A stretch of 64,000 nt of DNA, from NCBI RefSeq assembly GCF_020859565.1, contig NZ_JAJHUO010000012.1, positions 137,019 through 201,018 of the forward strand, written 5' to 3'. The translations under genes were made by a program, and so were the position numbers. Below the pieces are notes generated by a model. The model ran no database searches. It was not told the origin of the DNA and saw nothing but the letters and a program-made list of their open reading frames with translations. Below are positions 15,901 to 26,900 of the stretch, piece after piece. Positions within the stretch are counted from its first letter, which is position 1. Each line of letters starts with the position of its first letter. This DNA comes from Saccharothrix luteola. GTDB lineage: Bacteria; Actinomycetota; Actinomycetes; Mycobacteriales; Pseudonocardiaceae.

Positions 15901-18900
15901 GTCGAGCGGGTGGGCGTGGACGAGGGGTTCTTCGACCTCGGCGGGCACTCGCTGCTCGCGACCCGGCTGATCAGCAAGGTGCGGGCCGCGCTCGGCGTGG
16001 AGCTGTCCTTGCGCTCGGTGTTCGACCACCCGACCCCGGCCGGGCTCGCGCTCGTCGTGGACGGGGCCGCCGTCGCCCGCTCCCGTCCCGCGGCCCGGCC
16101 GCGCCCGGACCTCGTGCCGCTGTCGTCCGCCCAGCGCCGGTTGTGGTTCCTGCACGGCCTGGACGAGACCGGCGGCACCTACAACGTGCCGCTGCCCTTG
16201 CGCCTGACCGGACCGCTCGACCGCGCCGCGCTGCTGGCCGCCCTCGGTGACGTCGTCACCCGCCACGAGCCGTTGCGCACCCGCTACCCGGAGGTCGGTG
16301 GCGAACCCGTCCAGCACGTGCTCGACCCGGCCGACGCCCTGCGCCTGCTGCCCGACCACGTGGTGACGGCGGCCGTCGCGGACCCGGCGGCGGAGATGAC
16401 CGCCGCCACCGGCCACCGCTTCGACCTCGCGCACGGCTTGCCGTGGCGGTTGTGGCTGTTCGACACGGCTCCGGACGAGCACGTGCTGCTGCTGGTCGTG
16501 CACCACATCGCCGCCGACGGCTGGTCGCTGGCCCCGCTGCTGCGCGACCTGGGCACGGCCTACCGCGCCCGGCACGCGGGCGTCGCCCCGGAGTTCACGC
16601 CGTTGCCGTTGCAGTACGCGGACTACGCGCTGTGGCAACGGGACGCGCTCGGCGACGAGGACGACCCGGACGGCGTGCTCACCCGCCAGGTCCGGTTCTG
16701 GCGCGACCGGCTCGCCGGCCTGCCCGAGGTGCTGGAGCTGCCCGCCGACCGACCGCGCCCGGACGTGCCCTCGCACCGGGGCGCACGCGTGCCGCTGACC
16801 GTGGACGGCGAGCTGTACGGCCGGCTGGCCGACATCGCGCGGGACACGCGCACCAGCGTGTTCATGGTGCTGCACGCGGCCGTGGCGGCGTTGTTGACGC
16901 GGTTGGGCGCGGGGACGGACATCCCGCTGGGCACGGCGGTGGCCGGGCGTTCCGACGAGGTGCTGGACGACTTGGTCGGGTTCTTCGTCAACACGATGGT
17001 GTTGCGGACCGACACCTCGGGCGATCCGACGTTCAAGGAGTTGTTGGAACGGGTGCGGCAGACCGACCTGGCCGCGTTGGCGCACCAGGACGTGCCGTTC
17101 GAACGGCTGGTGGAGGAGCTGAACCCGCGCCGGTCGTTGGCGCGGCACCCGCTGTTCCAGGTGATGCTCGTCCTCCAGAACACCCCCGACCCGGACGTCG
17201 AGCTGCCCGGCCTGGACGTCGCCGTGGCCGACCTGCGCACGGCCGTGGCCAAGTTCGACCTGTGGTTCGACCTGTACGAGACCCGCGACGGCAGCGGCGC
17301 GGTGACCGGTGTCGCCGGCGCCCTGGAGTACGCCCTCGACCTGTTCGACGAGGCCACCGCGCGACACCTGGTGACCCGCCTCGGCACGCTCCTCCAAGCC
17401 GTCGCCGCCGACCCCGCCGCGCCCCTGGCCCGGCTCGACCTGCTCACCGCCGACGAACGGCACGCCGAACTCGTCACCTGGAACGACACCGCCCGCCCCG
17501 TCGACGTCACGTCCCTGGCCGCCCGGTTCGAGGCGCAGGCCGCCGCCACGCCCGACGCGCCCGCCGTGGTGTCCGACGAGGTCTCCTTCACCTACCGGCA
17601 GCTCGACGCCGAGGCCGACCGGTGGGCGCACCGGCTCGCCGCCGCGGGCGTCGACGCCGAAACGCCGGTAGCGCTGCTGGTGGACCGGTCGCCCGCGCTC
17701 GTGGTCCTGATCCTCGCGGTGCTCAAGGCTGGCGGTTACTACGTGCCGCTGCACGAGTCGTACCCGGTGGAGCGCCTGGACTTCGTGCTCGCCGACCTCG
17801 ACGCGCCCGTCCTGGTCACCGACCGCCCGACGCTGCCCGAGGGCCTGACCGCACCCGTGCACGTCGTGCGCACCGACGAGCAGCCACCCGCCGCGGGTCC
17901 GCTGAACCGGCGCACGCACCCCGACCAGCTCGCGTACGTCATGCACACGTCCGGGTCCACGGGTGTGCCCAAGGGTGTCGCCGTCACGCACGCGAACGTC
18001 GTGGAACTGGCCACCGACCGGCTGTTCACCACCCCCGCGCACGCCCGCGTGCTGCTGCACTCGTCGCACGCCTTCGACGCCGCCACCTACGAGCTGTGGG
18101 CCCCGCTGCTCTCGGGCGGCGCGGTCGTCGTCGCGCCGCCCGGCGTGCTCGACATCATCACGCTCGGCCGGGTCGTCGCCGAGCACCGCGTCACCGCCCT
18201 GTGGCTGACCGCCGGCCTGTTCCGGCTGGTCGCGGAGGAAGCGCCGACGTGCCTCGCGGGCGTGCGGGAGGTGTGGACCGGCGGTGACGTCGTGCCCGCC
18301 GCCGCGGTGGCCCGCGTCCGCGCGCACTGCCCGGAGCTGACCGTGGTCGACGGCTACGGCCCCACCGAGACCACGACGTTCGCCACGCGCTTCGCCCTGC
18401 GGCCCGGCGAACCCGACCCGGAGGCCATGCCCATCGGGTTGCCGATGGACAACACGAGGGTGCACGTCCTCGACGCCGACCTCGGGCTCACGCCGCCCGG
18501 CGCGGTGGGTGAGCTGTACGTGGCGGGCACCGGGCTCGCGCGCGGCTACCTCGGGCGAGCCGGGCTGACCGCCGAGCGGTTCGTGGCCGACCCGTACGGG
18601 CCGCCCGGCGACCGCATGTACCGCACCGGCGACCTGGTGCGGCGACTGCCGGACGGACGGTTGGCGTTCCACGGGCGGGCCGACGACCAGGTGAAGCTGC
18701 GGGGCTTCCGCATCGAGCCGGGCGAGGTCGAGGCCGTGCTGGCACGGCGCCCGGACGTGGCGCACGCCGTCGTCGCCGTGCGGGCCGACCACCGCGGTGA
18801 ACGTCGTCTCGTCGCGTACGTGGTGCCCGCCGAAGGCGCGATCGTGGACCAGGCGGTGTTGCGCGCCCACGTCGGCGACGCGCTGCCGGCGTACATGGTG

Positions 18901-21900
18901 CCGTCGGTGGTGGTGGAGCTGGACTCGTTGCCGCTCAACGCCAACGGCAAGGTCGACCGGCACGCCCTGCCCGCGCCCGCCACCGCCGCCACCTCCCCGT
19001 CCCGCGCGGCGCACGGCGTGGAGGAGGCGCTGTGCGGGTTGTTCGCCGACGTGCTCGGTGTGCCCGAGGTGGGTGTGGACGACGGGTTCTTCGACCTGGG
19101 CGGCCACTCGCTGCTCGCCATGCGGCTGATCAGCCGGGTCCGCGCCGTGCTGGGCGTGGAGGCGCCGATCCGCGCGGTGTTCGAGCACCCGACGCCCGCC
19201 GGGCTGGCCCGCGCCCTGCACGACGCCGCGCCCGCACGTGCCCGCGTGACGCCGCGGCCCCGCCCCGACGTGGTGCCGTTGTCCGCCGCCCAGCAACGCC
19301 TGTGGTTCCTCGACCGGCTGGACGAGGCGGGCGGCATGTACTCCGTGCCGCTGGCCGTGCGGCTGACCGGCGCGTTGGACGACTCGGCGCTGCTCGCGGC
19401 CGTGGCCGACGTGGTGGTCCGGCACGAGGTGCTGCGGACCGTGTTCCCCGAGGTCCACGGAGCGCCGCGGCAGGCGGTGCTGGAGCCGGCGGCGGCGACC
19501 GCGCTGCTCAGCGCCGCGACCAGGCGGGTCGACACCACCGAGGACGAGCTGACCGCCGAGCTGGCCGAGGCCCTTCGGCACAAGTTCGCCCTGGCCGACG
19601 ACCTGCCGGTGGCCGTCCGGTTGTACCGGCTCGCCGCCGACCACCACGTGCTGCTCCTGCTGCTGCACCACGTGGCCGCCGACGGCTGGTCCCTCGCGCC
19701 GCTGCTACGCGACCTCGGCGTCGCCTACCGCGCCCGGCACGCGGGCGTCGCGCCGGAGTTCACGCCGCTGCCCGTGCAGTACGCGGACTACACGGTGTGG
19801 CAGCACGACGTGCTCGGTTCCGACGACGACGAGCGCAGCCCGTTGCGCGCGCAGCTCGACCACTGGCGCGCCCGGCTGGCCGACCTGCCCGACACCGTGG
19901 ACCTGCCGACGGACCGGCCCCGTCCGAGCCGGCCGGAGCACGAGGGCGGCTCCGTGCCGCTGCGCCTGGACGCCGACGTGCACGCTCGCGTGGCGCGACT
20001 GGCCGCCGCGCACGGCGCCAGCCCGTTCATGGTGCTGCACGCCGCGCTGGCCGCGTTGCTGACGAGGTTGGGCGCGGGTGTCGACATCGCGGTCGGCACG
20101 CCCGTGGCCGGTCGGCGTGACGAGGCGCTCGACGACCTGGTCGGGTTCTTCGTCAACACGCTCGTGCTGCGGGTGGACACGTCGGGCGAGCCCGCGTTCG
20201 CCGACCTGGTCGAGCGGGTGCGCGACGTCGACCTGGCCGCGTTCGCGAACCAGGACGTGCCGTTCGACCGGCTGGTCGAGGAGTTGGCCCCGCAACGGTC
20301 GCTGGCCAGGCACCCGCTGTTCCAGGTGCTGCTGGTGCTGCAGAACAACGCCGACCCGGACCTCGACCTGCCGGGCGTCACGCCCGAGGTGGTGGACCTG
20401 CCCGCCGGGCCGGCCAAGTTCGACCTGTCGTTCACGCTGGCCGAGCGGCACTCCGCCGGCCGGCCCGCGGGCCTGCACGGCGAGCTGGAGTACAGCCGCG
20501 ACCTCTTCGACGCCGACACCGCCCACCGGATCGCGGGCTGGTTCGCGCGCGTGCTGGACCAGGCCACCGCCGAGCCGGCGCGGCGCGTCGGCGAGCTGGA
20601 CCTCCTCGCGCCCGGCGAGGCCGACCACCTGGTCCGGAGCGCGGCCGGACCCGTCGGCCCGGTGGTCGACCAGACCGTGCTCGCCGGGTTCGAGCGGTTC
20701 GCCGACGACCGGCGGGCCCTGGTGGCGGGCGACGTCCGCCTCACCGCGGCCGAGGTGGAACGGCGCGCCAACCGGCTCGCGCACTCCCTGCTGCGCCGCG
20801 GCACGGCGGTCGGCGACGTGGTGGCGGTGGTGCTGCCGCGCTCGGTCGACACGGTCGTGGCGCTGCTCGCCGTGCTCAAGGCGGGTGCGGTGTACCTGCC
20901 GCTCGACCCGGACCACCCGGAGGAACGGCGGCGCGCCACCCTCGCCGACGCCCGCCCGACCCTGGTCATCGAGGGCTCGGTCGCCGACCACACCGCGCCG
21001 GGCGCCCCGGACACGGCGCCCACCGACGCCGACCGGACCCGGCCGTTGACGGCACGTGACGCCGCCTACGTCATCTACACCTCCGGCTCCACCGGCCGGC
21101 CCAAGGGCGTCGTGGTCGAGCACGGCTCGCTGGCGAACCTCCTGCGCCACCACGAAGAGCACGTCTTCGCCCTCGTCGCGCGCCGCCTCGGCCGTGACCG
21201 GTTGCGGGCCGCGCTGACCGCGCCCGCGGCGTTCGACGCGTCGTGGGACCCGGTGCTGTGGATGCTCGCCGGCCACGAGCTGCACGTCATCGGAGACGAC
21301 GCCCGCCGCGACCCGGACGCCCTCGTGGCCCACCTGCGCCGGGAGCGGATCGACGTCATCGAGACCACCCCGTCCTATGTGGACCACCTCGTGGCGCACG
21401 GCCTGCTGGACGGCGAAGAGCGGTTCCCGTCGGTCGTGCTGCTCGGCGGCGAGGCGGTGCCCGCGCACCTGTGGGAGAGGCTGCGCGGCACGCCCGGACT
21501 GGTGGCGCTCAACCTCTACGGGCCAACCGAGTCCACAGTGGACTCCGTGATCGCCGACCTGGCCGACCACCCGGCCCCGGTCATCGGCACGCCGGTGCTC
21601 AACAGCCGGGCGCACGTCCTCGACGCGTGGCTGCGGCCAGTGCCGGTGGGCGTGCCCGGCGAGCTGTACCTGTCCGGGCCGAACGTCGCCCGCGGCTACC
21701 TCGACCGACCCGCGCTCACCGCGCACCGGTTCGTCGCCGACCCGAACGCCTGCGGCGCCCGCATGTACCGCACCGGCGACCTCGCCCGCCGCCTGCCCGA
21801 CGGGCACGTGGAGTTCCTGGGCCGGGTCGACAGCCAGGTCAAGGTGCGCGGCTTCCGGGTCGAGCCCGGCGAGGTCGAAGCCGCGCTGCGCCGCCACGAC

Positions 21901-23910
21901 GGCGTCGACACGTGCGCCGTGCTGCTGCGCCCCGACCACGGCGGCACGCCCCGGCTCGTCGCGTACGTCACCGCGACACCCGGCAAGCTGCTGGACACGG
22001 CGGCCCTGAGGTCCGCGCTGCGCGCCGAACTGCCCGACTACATGGTGCCGTCAGCGGTGGTGGTGCTGGACCGACTCCCGTTGAGCCGCAACGGCAAGCT
22101 CGACCACGCCGAGCTGCCCGCGCCCGCCGCGCCCGAGCCGACACCGCGGTCCCACGGCACGCGCACCGCACGGGAAGAGGCGCTGTGCGCGGTGTTCGCC
22201 GACGTGCTCGGCCTGCCGGACGTCGGCGTGGACGACAGCTTCTTCGACCTCGGCGGCGACAGCATCGGCTCCATCCAGCTCGTGAGCCGCGCCCGCCGGG
22301 CCGGCCTGGTGTTCACCCCGCGTGACGTGTTCGAGCGCAAGACGGCGGCCGAGCTCGCGCTCGTGGCCGTCGAGCCCGCCGACGCCCGCCTCGTGGCCGA
22401 CCCGACCGGCAGCGGCCCCGCCGTGCTCACGCCGGTCGTGCGCTGGTTCCTCGACAGTGGCGGCACGCTCGACGGCTTCAACCAGGCCCAGCTCGTCGCG
22501 GTGCCGGCGGAACTGGGCCCCGACCGGTTGCCGGCCGCGCTCGACGCGCTGCTGGACCACCACGACGCCCTGCGCGCCCGCCTCGACCGCGACGCGGAGG
22601 GGGAGTGGGTCTACGAGATCGCCGAGCGCGGCACGGTGCGCGCCGCCGACGTCACCCGCCGCGTGGACGTGACCGGGCTGGACGACACCGCGCGTGCCGC
22701 CGCCATCCGCGCCGAGGCCGACACCGCGTGGCGGCGCCTCGACCCGGCACGCGGCCGCCTGGTCCAAGCGGTGTGGTTCGACGCGGGCCCCGCGCACCCC
22801 GGCGACCTGCTGCTGGTCGTGCACCACCTCGCGGTGGACGGCGTGTCGTGGCGGATCCTGCTGCCCGACCTCGCCCAGGCGTGGCACGCCCTCGCGGCCG
22901 GCCGCGAGCCCGGGCTGGAACCGGTGTGGACGTCGTGGCGGCGCTGGTCCCACCTGCTGCACGACGCCGCGCACGACCCGGCCCGCGCCGACCAGCTCCC
23001 GTACTGGACCGCCGTGCTCGACGGCCCGGACCCGCTGCTCGGCGCACGGCCCCTCGACCCGGCGCGCGACACCGTGGGCACGGCCCGCACCAGTGAGGTC
23101 GCCCTCACGGTCGAGGAAACCGCGCCGCTGCTCACGGAGGTGCCCGCGGCGTTCCACGCGGGCGTGGACGACGTGCTGCTGACCGCGCTCGCGCTGGCCG
23201 TCGGCCGGTGGCGGGAACGCCGCGGCCGGGGCGCGGAGACCTCCGTGCTGCTCCAGGTCGAGGGCCACGGCCGCGAGGACGTCGTGCCGGACGTGGAGCT
23301 GTCCCGCACGGTCGGCTGGTTCACCAGCGTGCACCCGGTGCGGTTGGACCCCGGCCGGGTCGGCTGGCCCGAGCTGCTCGCCGGCGGACCCGCCGCGGGC
23401 ACGGCGCTGAAGCGGGTCAAGGAACAGCTGCGCGAGCTGCCGGAGAAGGGCGTCGGCTACGGGCTGCTGCGCCACCTCAACGCCGACACGGCGGGCAAGC
23501 TCGCGGGCCTGGGCGCGCCGCAGATCGCGTTCAACTACCTGGGCCGCGTCGACACCGCCGCATCCGGCGGCGACCGGTTGTGGTTGCCCGCGCCCGGTTT
23601 CACCGCCCCGGTCGGGCACGACGACCTGCCGTTCGTGCACGCGATCGAGGTCACGGCCGTCACCGAGGACACACCGGAAGGCCCGCGCCTGGCCGCCACC
23701 CTCGCCTGGCCCGCCGACCTGCTCGCCGACGCCGAGGCCGCCGACCTCGGCACGGCGTGGCGGCAGGCGCTGCGCGGTCTGGTCGAGCACGTCCGGGGCG
23801 CGGCGGCGGGCGGGCTCACCCCGTCCGACGTCGACCTGGTCCCGCTCAGCCAGGACGAGCTGGACCTGCTGGAAGACGAAGACGACGAGAGCGAGGACTT
23901 GGACCGATGA
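12970..23910 (+). CDS. NRPS 1: C-A-T, C-A-T, C-A-T-E (modules 1-3)
   Basis: The protein has 3646 residues. The first C domain is EntF-like (LSPGQLGIWYGQRL; HHVIADG at 135), as in C domains that accept an acyl starter. Landmarks: A1 602-, T1 Ser994, C2 HHIAADG 1178, A2 1660-, T2 Ser2047, C3 2233, A3 2704-, T3 Ser3098 (GGDS type), E HHLAVDG 3285. Specificity codes read by eye against GrsA: A1 DIWEVTADD (not assigned; three acidic pocket positions suggest a basic or polar residue), A2 DAYWWGGTF (Val-like), A3 DADELGLVD (acidic pocket; perhaps Orn/Lys/Arg). The E domain should make residue 3 a D-amino acid. The acidic C-terminus (EDEDDESEDLDR) may dock to NRPS2. GTG 12970 follows GGGAGG. Confidence 0.92.
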   Translation: MSEDRRRWPLSPGQLGIWYGQRLNPDNVFVMSEYLEIHGAVDVALFEEALRRTVLEAETVQVRFAEDADGVWQFLAPDPHLHFFDHTDRADPVGDAVAWMDEDLYRPMDLEKGPLSVDALFKVEDERYLYYQRNHHVIADGVSGRIFTDRLAAVYSALVAGQEPPPSAFATLQQYLDDDAAYRASDAYRRDQEHWRARLADRPAPVGLTSGTAPASARPARATAHVDPALMDRMKELTRANASTWPMALTAATAVYLHLVTGARTTPVGFPVMARKSKLLRDTPGMVSNILALFVDVDPAATFVDVLRRTTVEARTTLKHQRYRQEDVLRDLGLVRGAGQLANVVVNIMPFDYNVTFGGHPVTAHNLSNGVIDDVEVTAYDRSDGNPVRIDLDGNEFLYTADEVAGHLDRLLRLLDRLLAEPDAPLAWFDLLDAAERDQALDGWNRTDAPLDDADGVVRRVLDHARRHPDAVAVVDDEGPTTYAELAGRAGALTRRLWDAGVERGDVVALPTAPGRDFVVSVLAVFGAGAAYVPVDSDAPIARGRALLADSGARLVLASPAVAPFAADLAGAVDLLPVTDEITDEWPEPVGAGDDLAYVLFTSGSTGKPKGAMVTHRGMVNHLLAKVEDCALSEVDTVVQNAPLTFDISIWQMLAPLVAGGTARVVTRELAADPRGLFDRTDAERVAVLEVVPSLLRAALDLWDADGGRPGLASLRLLVATGEALPADLCARWLDAFPGIPLMNAYGPTECADDVTHAFITSPADVADGVPIGSALRNTRLYVLDDRLRPVPVGTPGELYVGGEGVGRGYLGDPGRTGVVFVPDPFTPRPGRRMYRTGDYVVRRADGSLVFLERRDHQVKVRGHRIELGEVEAVLAEHDGVGALAVVVREDRPGDKRLVAYVTPADVDTTALRATAESRLPGYMVPSAFVGLDALPLTPNGKLDRHALPAPDAGAVGRAPRTPLEELLVAVFADVLDVERVGVDEGFFDLGGHSLLATRLISKVRAALGVELSLRSVFDHPTPAGLALVVDGAAVARSRPAARPRPDLVPLSSAQRRLWFLHGLDETGGTYNVPLPLRLTGPLDRAALLAALGDVVTRHEPLRTRYPEVGGEPVQHVLDPADALRLLPDHVVTAAVADPAAEMTAATGHRFDLAHGLPWRLWLFDTAPDEHVLLLVVHHIAADGWSLAPLLRDLGTAYRARHAGVAPEFTPLPLQYADYALWQRDALGDEDDPDGVLTRQVRFWRDRLAGLPEVLELPADRPRPDVPSHRGARVPLTVDGELYGRLADIARDTRTSVFMVLHAAVAALLTRLGAGTDIPLGTAVAGRSDEVLDDLVGFFVNTMVLRTDTSGDPTFKELLERVRQTDLAALAHQDVPFERLVEELNPRRSLARHPLFQVMLVLQNTPDPDVELPGLDVAVADLRTAVAKFDLWFDLYETRDGSGAVTGVAGALEYALDLFDEATARHLVTRLGTLLQAVAADPAAPLARLDLLTADERHAELVTWNDTARPVDVTSLAARFEAQAAATPDAPAVVSDEVSFTYRQLDAEADRWAHRLAAAGVDAETPVALLVDRSPALVVLILAVLKAGGYYVPLHESYPVERLDFVLADLDAPVLVTDRPTLPEGLTAPVHVVRTDEQPPAAGPLNRRTHPDQLAYVMHTSGSTGVPKGVAVTHANVVELATDRLFTTPAHARVLLHSSHAFDAATYELWAPLLSGGAVVVAPPGVLDIITLGRVVAEHRVTALWLTAGLFRLVAEEAPTCLAGVREVWTGGDVVPAAAVARVRAHCPELTVVDGYGPTETTTFATRFALRPGEPDPEAMPIGLPMDNTRVHVLDADLGLTPPGAVGELYVAGTGLARGYLGRAGLTAERFVADPYGPPGDRMYRTGDLVRRLPDGRLAFHGRADDQVKLRGFRIEPGEVEAVLARRPDVAHAVVAVRADHRGERRLVAYVVPAEGAIVDQAVLRAHVGDALPAYMVPSVVVELDSLPLNANGKVDRHALPAPATAATSPSRAAHGVEEALCGLFADVLGVPEVGVDDGFFDLGGHSLLAMRLISRVRAVLGVEAPIRAVFEHPTPAGLARALHDAAPARARVTPRPRPDVVPLSAAQQRLWFLDRLDEAGGMYSVPLAVRLTGALDDSALLAAVADVVVRHEVLRTVFPEVHGAPRQAVLEPAAATALLSAATRRVDTTEDELTAELAEALRHKFALADDLPVAVRLYRLAADHHVLLLLLHHVAADGWSLAPLLRDLGVAYRARHAGVAPEFTPLPVQYADYTVWQHDVLGSDDDERSPLRAQLDHWRARLADLPDTVDLPTDRPRPSRPEHEGGSVPLRLDADVHARVARLAAAHGASPFMVLHAALAALLTRLGAGVDIAVGTPVAGRRDEALDDLVGFFVNTLVLRVDTSGEPAFADLVERVRDVDLAAFANQDVPFDRLVEELAPQRSLARHPLFQVLLVLQNNADPDLDLPGVTPEVVDLPAGPAKFDLSFTLAERHSAGRPAGLHGELEYSRDLFDADTAHRIAGWFARVLDQATAEPARRVGELDLLAPGEADHLVRSAAGPVGPVVDQTVLAGFERFADDRRALVAGDVRLTAAEVERRANRLAHSLLRRGTAVGDVVAVVLPRSVDTVVALLAVLKAGAVYLPLDPDHPEERRRATLADARPTLVIEGSVADHTAPGAPDTAPTDADRTRPLTARDAAYVIYTSGSTGRPKGVVVEHGSLANLLRHHEEHVFALVARRLGRDRLRAALTAPAAFDASWDPVLWMLAGHELHVIGDDARRDPDALVAHLRRERIDVIETTPSYVDHLVAHGLLDGEERFPSVVLLGGEAVPAHLWERLRGTPGLVALNLYGPTESTVDSVIADLADHPAPVIGTPVLNSRAHVLDAWLRPVPVGVPGELYLSGPNVARGYLDRPALTAHRFVADPNACGARMYRTGDLARRLPDGHVEFLGRVDSQVKVRGFRVEPGEVEAALRRHDGVDTCAVLLRPDHGGTPRLVAYVTATPGKLLDTAALRSALRAELPDYMVPSAVVVLDRLPLSRNGKLDHAELPAPAAPEPTPRSHGTRTAREEALCAVFADVLGLPDVGVDDSFFDLGGDSIGSIQLVSRARRAGLVFTPRDVFERKTAAELALVAVEPADARLVADPTGSGPAVLTPVVRWFLDSGGTLDGFNQAQLVAVPAELGPDRLPAALDALLDHHDALRARLDRDAEGEWVYEIAERGTVRAADVTRRVDVTGLDDTARAAAIRAEADTAWRRLDPARGRLVQAVWFDAGPAHPGDLLLVVHHLAVDGVSWRILLPDLAQAWHALAAGREPGLEPVWTSWRRWSHLLHDAAHDPARADQLPYWTAVLDGPDPLLGARPLDPARDTVGTARTSEVALTVEETAPLLTEVPAAFHAGVDDVLLTALALAVGRWRERRGRGAETSVLLQVEGHGREDVVPDVELSRTVGWFTSVHPVRLDPGRVGWPELLAGGPAAGTALKRVKEQLRELPEKGVGYGLLRHLNADTAGKLAGLGAPQIAFNYLGRVDTAASGGDRLWLPAPGFTAPVGHDDLPFVHAIEVTAVTEDTPEGPRLAATLAWPADLLADAEAADLGTAWRQALRGLVEHVRGAAAGGLTPSDVDLVPLSQDELDLLEDEDDESEDLDR

Positions 23911-26900
23911 GCAAGAAGTCCGCAGTCGAGGACGTCCTGCCGCTGTCGTCGTTGCAGGAGGGATTCCTCTTCCACGCCCTGTACGACCGCGACGGCCTGG
24001 ACGTCTACACCGTGCAGATGGCCACCGAGCTGACCGGCGCGGTGGACGTGGCCGCGCTGCGCGCCGCCGCCGACGCGTTGCTGCGCCGGCACGCGAACCT
24101 GCGCGTCGGGTTCCGGCACAAGGGCCTCGACCGGCCCGTGCAGGTCGTGCGCCGCGAGGTGCGCGCGCCCTGGCACGAGGTCGACCTGACCGGCAGTCCG
24201 GACCCGGAGACCGAGTACGCGGCGCTGGTCGACTCCGAACGCGCCCGCCGCTTCGACATGGCCCGCGCGCCGCTGCTGCGGTTCGTGCTCGTCGTGCTGC
24301 CCGGTCAGGTGCACCGGCTGCTGCTGACCATGCACCACATCCTGATGGACGGCTGGTCCACGCCCGTGTTCCTGGACGAGCTGTTCACCCTCTACGAGCA
24401 CGCGGGCGACGACTCGGCGATGCCCCGCGTCACCCCCTACCGCGACTACCTGGGCTGGCTCAGGCGCCAGGACGTGGACGGCGCGCTGGCCGCCTACGAC
24501 GAGGTGCTGGCGGGCCTCGACGGGCCGACGCTCGTCGGGTCGGCCGCGGTCAACGCCTCCGTGGTGCCCGACGGCGTGCTGGTCGAGCTGGACGACGAGC
24601 TGACCGACGCCCTCACCCGCACCTCCCGCGCCCGCGGCTGGACGATGAACACCCTCGCCCAGGGCGCGTGGGGCGTGGTGCTCGGCCGCTACCTCGGCCG
24701 CCGCGACGTGGTGTTCGGCGGCACGGTCTCCGGCCGGCCCGCCGAGCTGCCGGGCGTGGAGACCATGCTCGGCCTGTTCATCAACACGCTGCCGGTGCGC
24801 GTGTCGTGGACGGCCGGCCAGTCGCTGGGCGACCTGCTGGCCGCCGTGCAGGACCGGCAGGCCGGGCTGATCGCGCACCAGCACGTGGGCCTGGCCGACG
24901 TGCAGCGCCGCACGGGCCACGGCGAGCTGTTCGACACCACGATGGTGTTCGAGAACTACCCGGTCGACGTCGACACCGCGCCCGTGCTGGGCGGCGGAGT
25001 GCGGATCACCGACTTCCAGGCCCGCGACGCCACGCACTACCCGATCAGCCTCGTCGGCCTGCCCGGCGAGCGGCTGGCGTTCCGCTTGGACTACCGGCCC
25101 GACGTGCTCGGCCGGGCGACCGTGGCCCGGATGGGCGAGTGGCTGCGGCTGGTGCTGCGCGCCATCGCCGCCGACCCCGACCGGCCGGTGAACGCCGTCG
25201 ACCTGCTCGACGCGGACGAGCGGGACCGCGTCCTGGTCGACTGGAACGACACCGACCACGCCGTGGAGCCGCTGCACCTGACCGCCCTGCTCGACCGGCA
25301 GGCCGCCGCCACGCCGGACGCGACCGCCGTCGTGCACGGGCTCGACGTCCGCACCTACGCCGAGCTGCACGCCGACGCCAACCGCCTCGCCCGCCTGCTC
25401 GTCGAGCACGGCGCCGGGCCGGAAACCCTGGTGGCGGTGGCGCTCCCGCGCGGCACGCGCCTGGTCACGACGTTGCTCGCGGTGCTCAAGACCGGCGCGG
25501 GCTACCTGCCGCTCGACCCAGACCAGCCCGCCGAACGGCTCGCCGACATGATCGGCGAGACCCGGCCCGTGCGGCTGGTCACCGACGCGGCCCTCGCGCC
25601 CCGCCTCGCCGCGCTCGCCGTGCCGGCGCTGGTCCTGGACCACCTCGACCACGCGTCCCGGTCCGCCGAACCGCTGACCGACGCCGACCGACGCGCGCCG
25701 CTGCGGCTGGAGCACGCCGCGTACGTCATCTACACGTCCGGCTCCACCGGCCGGCCCAAGGGCACGCTGGTCGAGCACCGCGCCGCCGTGAACTACCTCC
25801 AGTGGTCGGTCGACGCGTACCCGTCCGTGCGATCCGGCGCGTTCCTGCACTCGCCCGTCACGTTCGACCTCACCGTCACCGGCCTGTACGCGCCGCTGAT
25901 CTCCGGCGGCGCCGTGCACCTGGGCGACCTCGCCGACGAGGGCATCGACCCGGCGAGCCCCACCGCCGCCGGTTTCGCGTACCTCAAGGGCACGCCCAGC
26001 CACCTGTCCGTGCTCGACGTGCTGCCGGACACCTACTCGCCGACCGCCGAACTCGTCCTGGGCGGCGAGCCGCTGCCCGGCGCGCAGCTCGACGTGTGGC
26101 GCAAACGGCACCCCGGCGCCCGCGTGGTCAACGAGTACGGCCCCACCGAGACCACGGTCGGCTGCACGTCGCTGGTGATCGAGCCGGACGACGAGATCCC
26201 GGCCGAGGTGCTGTCGCTCGGCCGTCCACTGTGGAACACGCAGGCTTACGTGCTGGACGACGCGTTGCGCCCGGTGCCGCCCGGCGTGGTCGGCGAGCTG
26301 TACATCGCGGGCGAGAACCTGGCCCGCGGGTACGTCGCCCGGCCCGGCCTCACGTCCGGCCGGTTCGTCGCCAACCCGTACGGTCCGGCGGGCTCGCGCA
26401 TGTACCGCACCGGCGACCTGGCCCGGTGGGGCGAGCACGGCGACCTGCTGTTCGCCGGCCGGGCCGACGACCAGGTGAAGATCCGCGGCTACCGCGTCGA
26501 GCTGGGCGAGATCGAGTCCGTGCTGTCGCGGCACCCGTCGACCGGGCCGGTCGGCGTGGTCGTGCGCGAGGACCAGCCCGGCGACCAGCGGCTCGTCGCC
26601 TACGTCGTGCCCGCCGAGGGCCACGACTTCGACCCCGTCGCGCTGCACGCGCACGTGGCCGCCGCCGTGCCGGACTACATGGTGCCGTCGGCGTTCGTGC
26701 GGCTCGACGCGTTGCCGTTGACCACCAACGGCAAGCTGGACCGCCGCGGCCTGCCCGCGCCGGACGTGGTCGGCGGCACCGCCGCGACCGGCCGCGCACC
26801 GCGCAACTTCACCGAGGAAGTGCTGGTCGGCGTGTTCGCCACGGTCCTCAACGTGCCGTCGGTCGGCGTGGAGGACAGCTTCTTCGACCTCGGCGGCCAC

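Noticed and set aside
14644..19671. Long antisense frame opposite NRPS 1
   Set aside because: Same low-complexity composition, no ribosome-binding site, fully covered by real NRPS domains.
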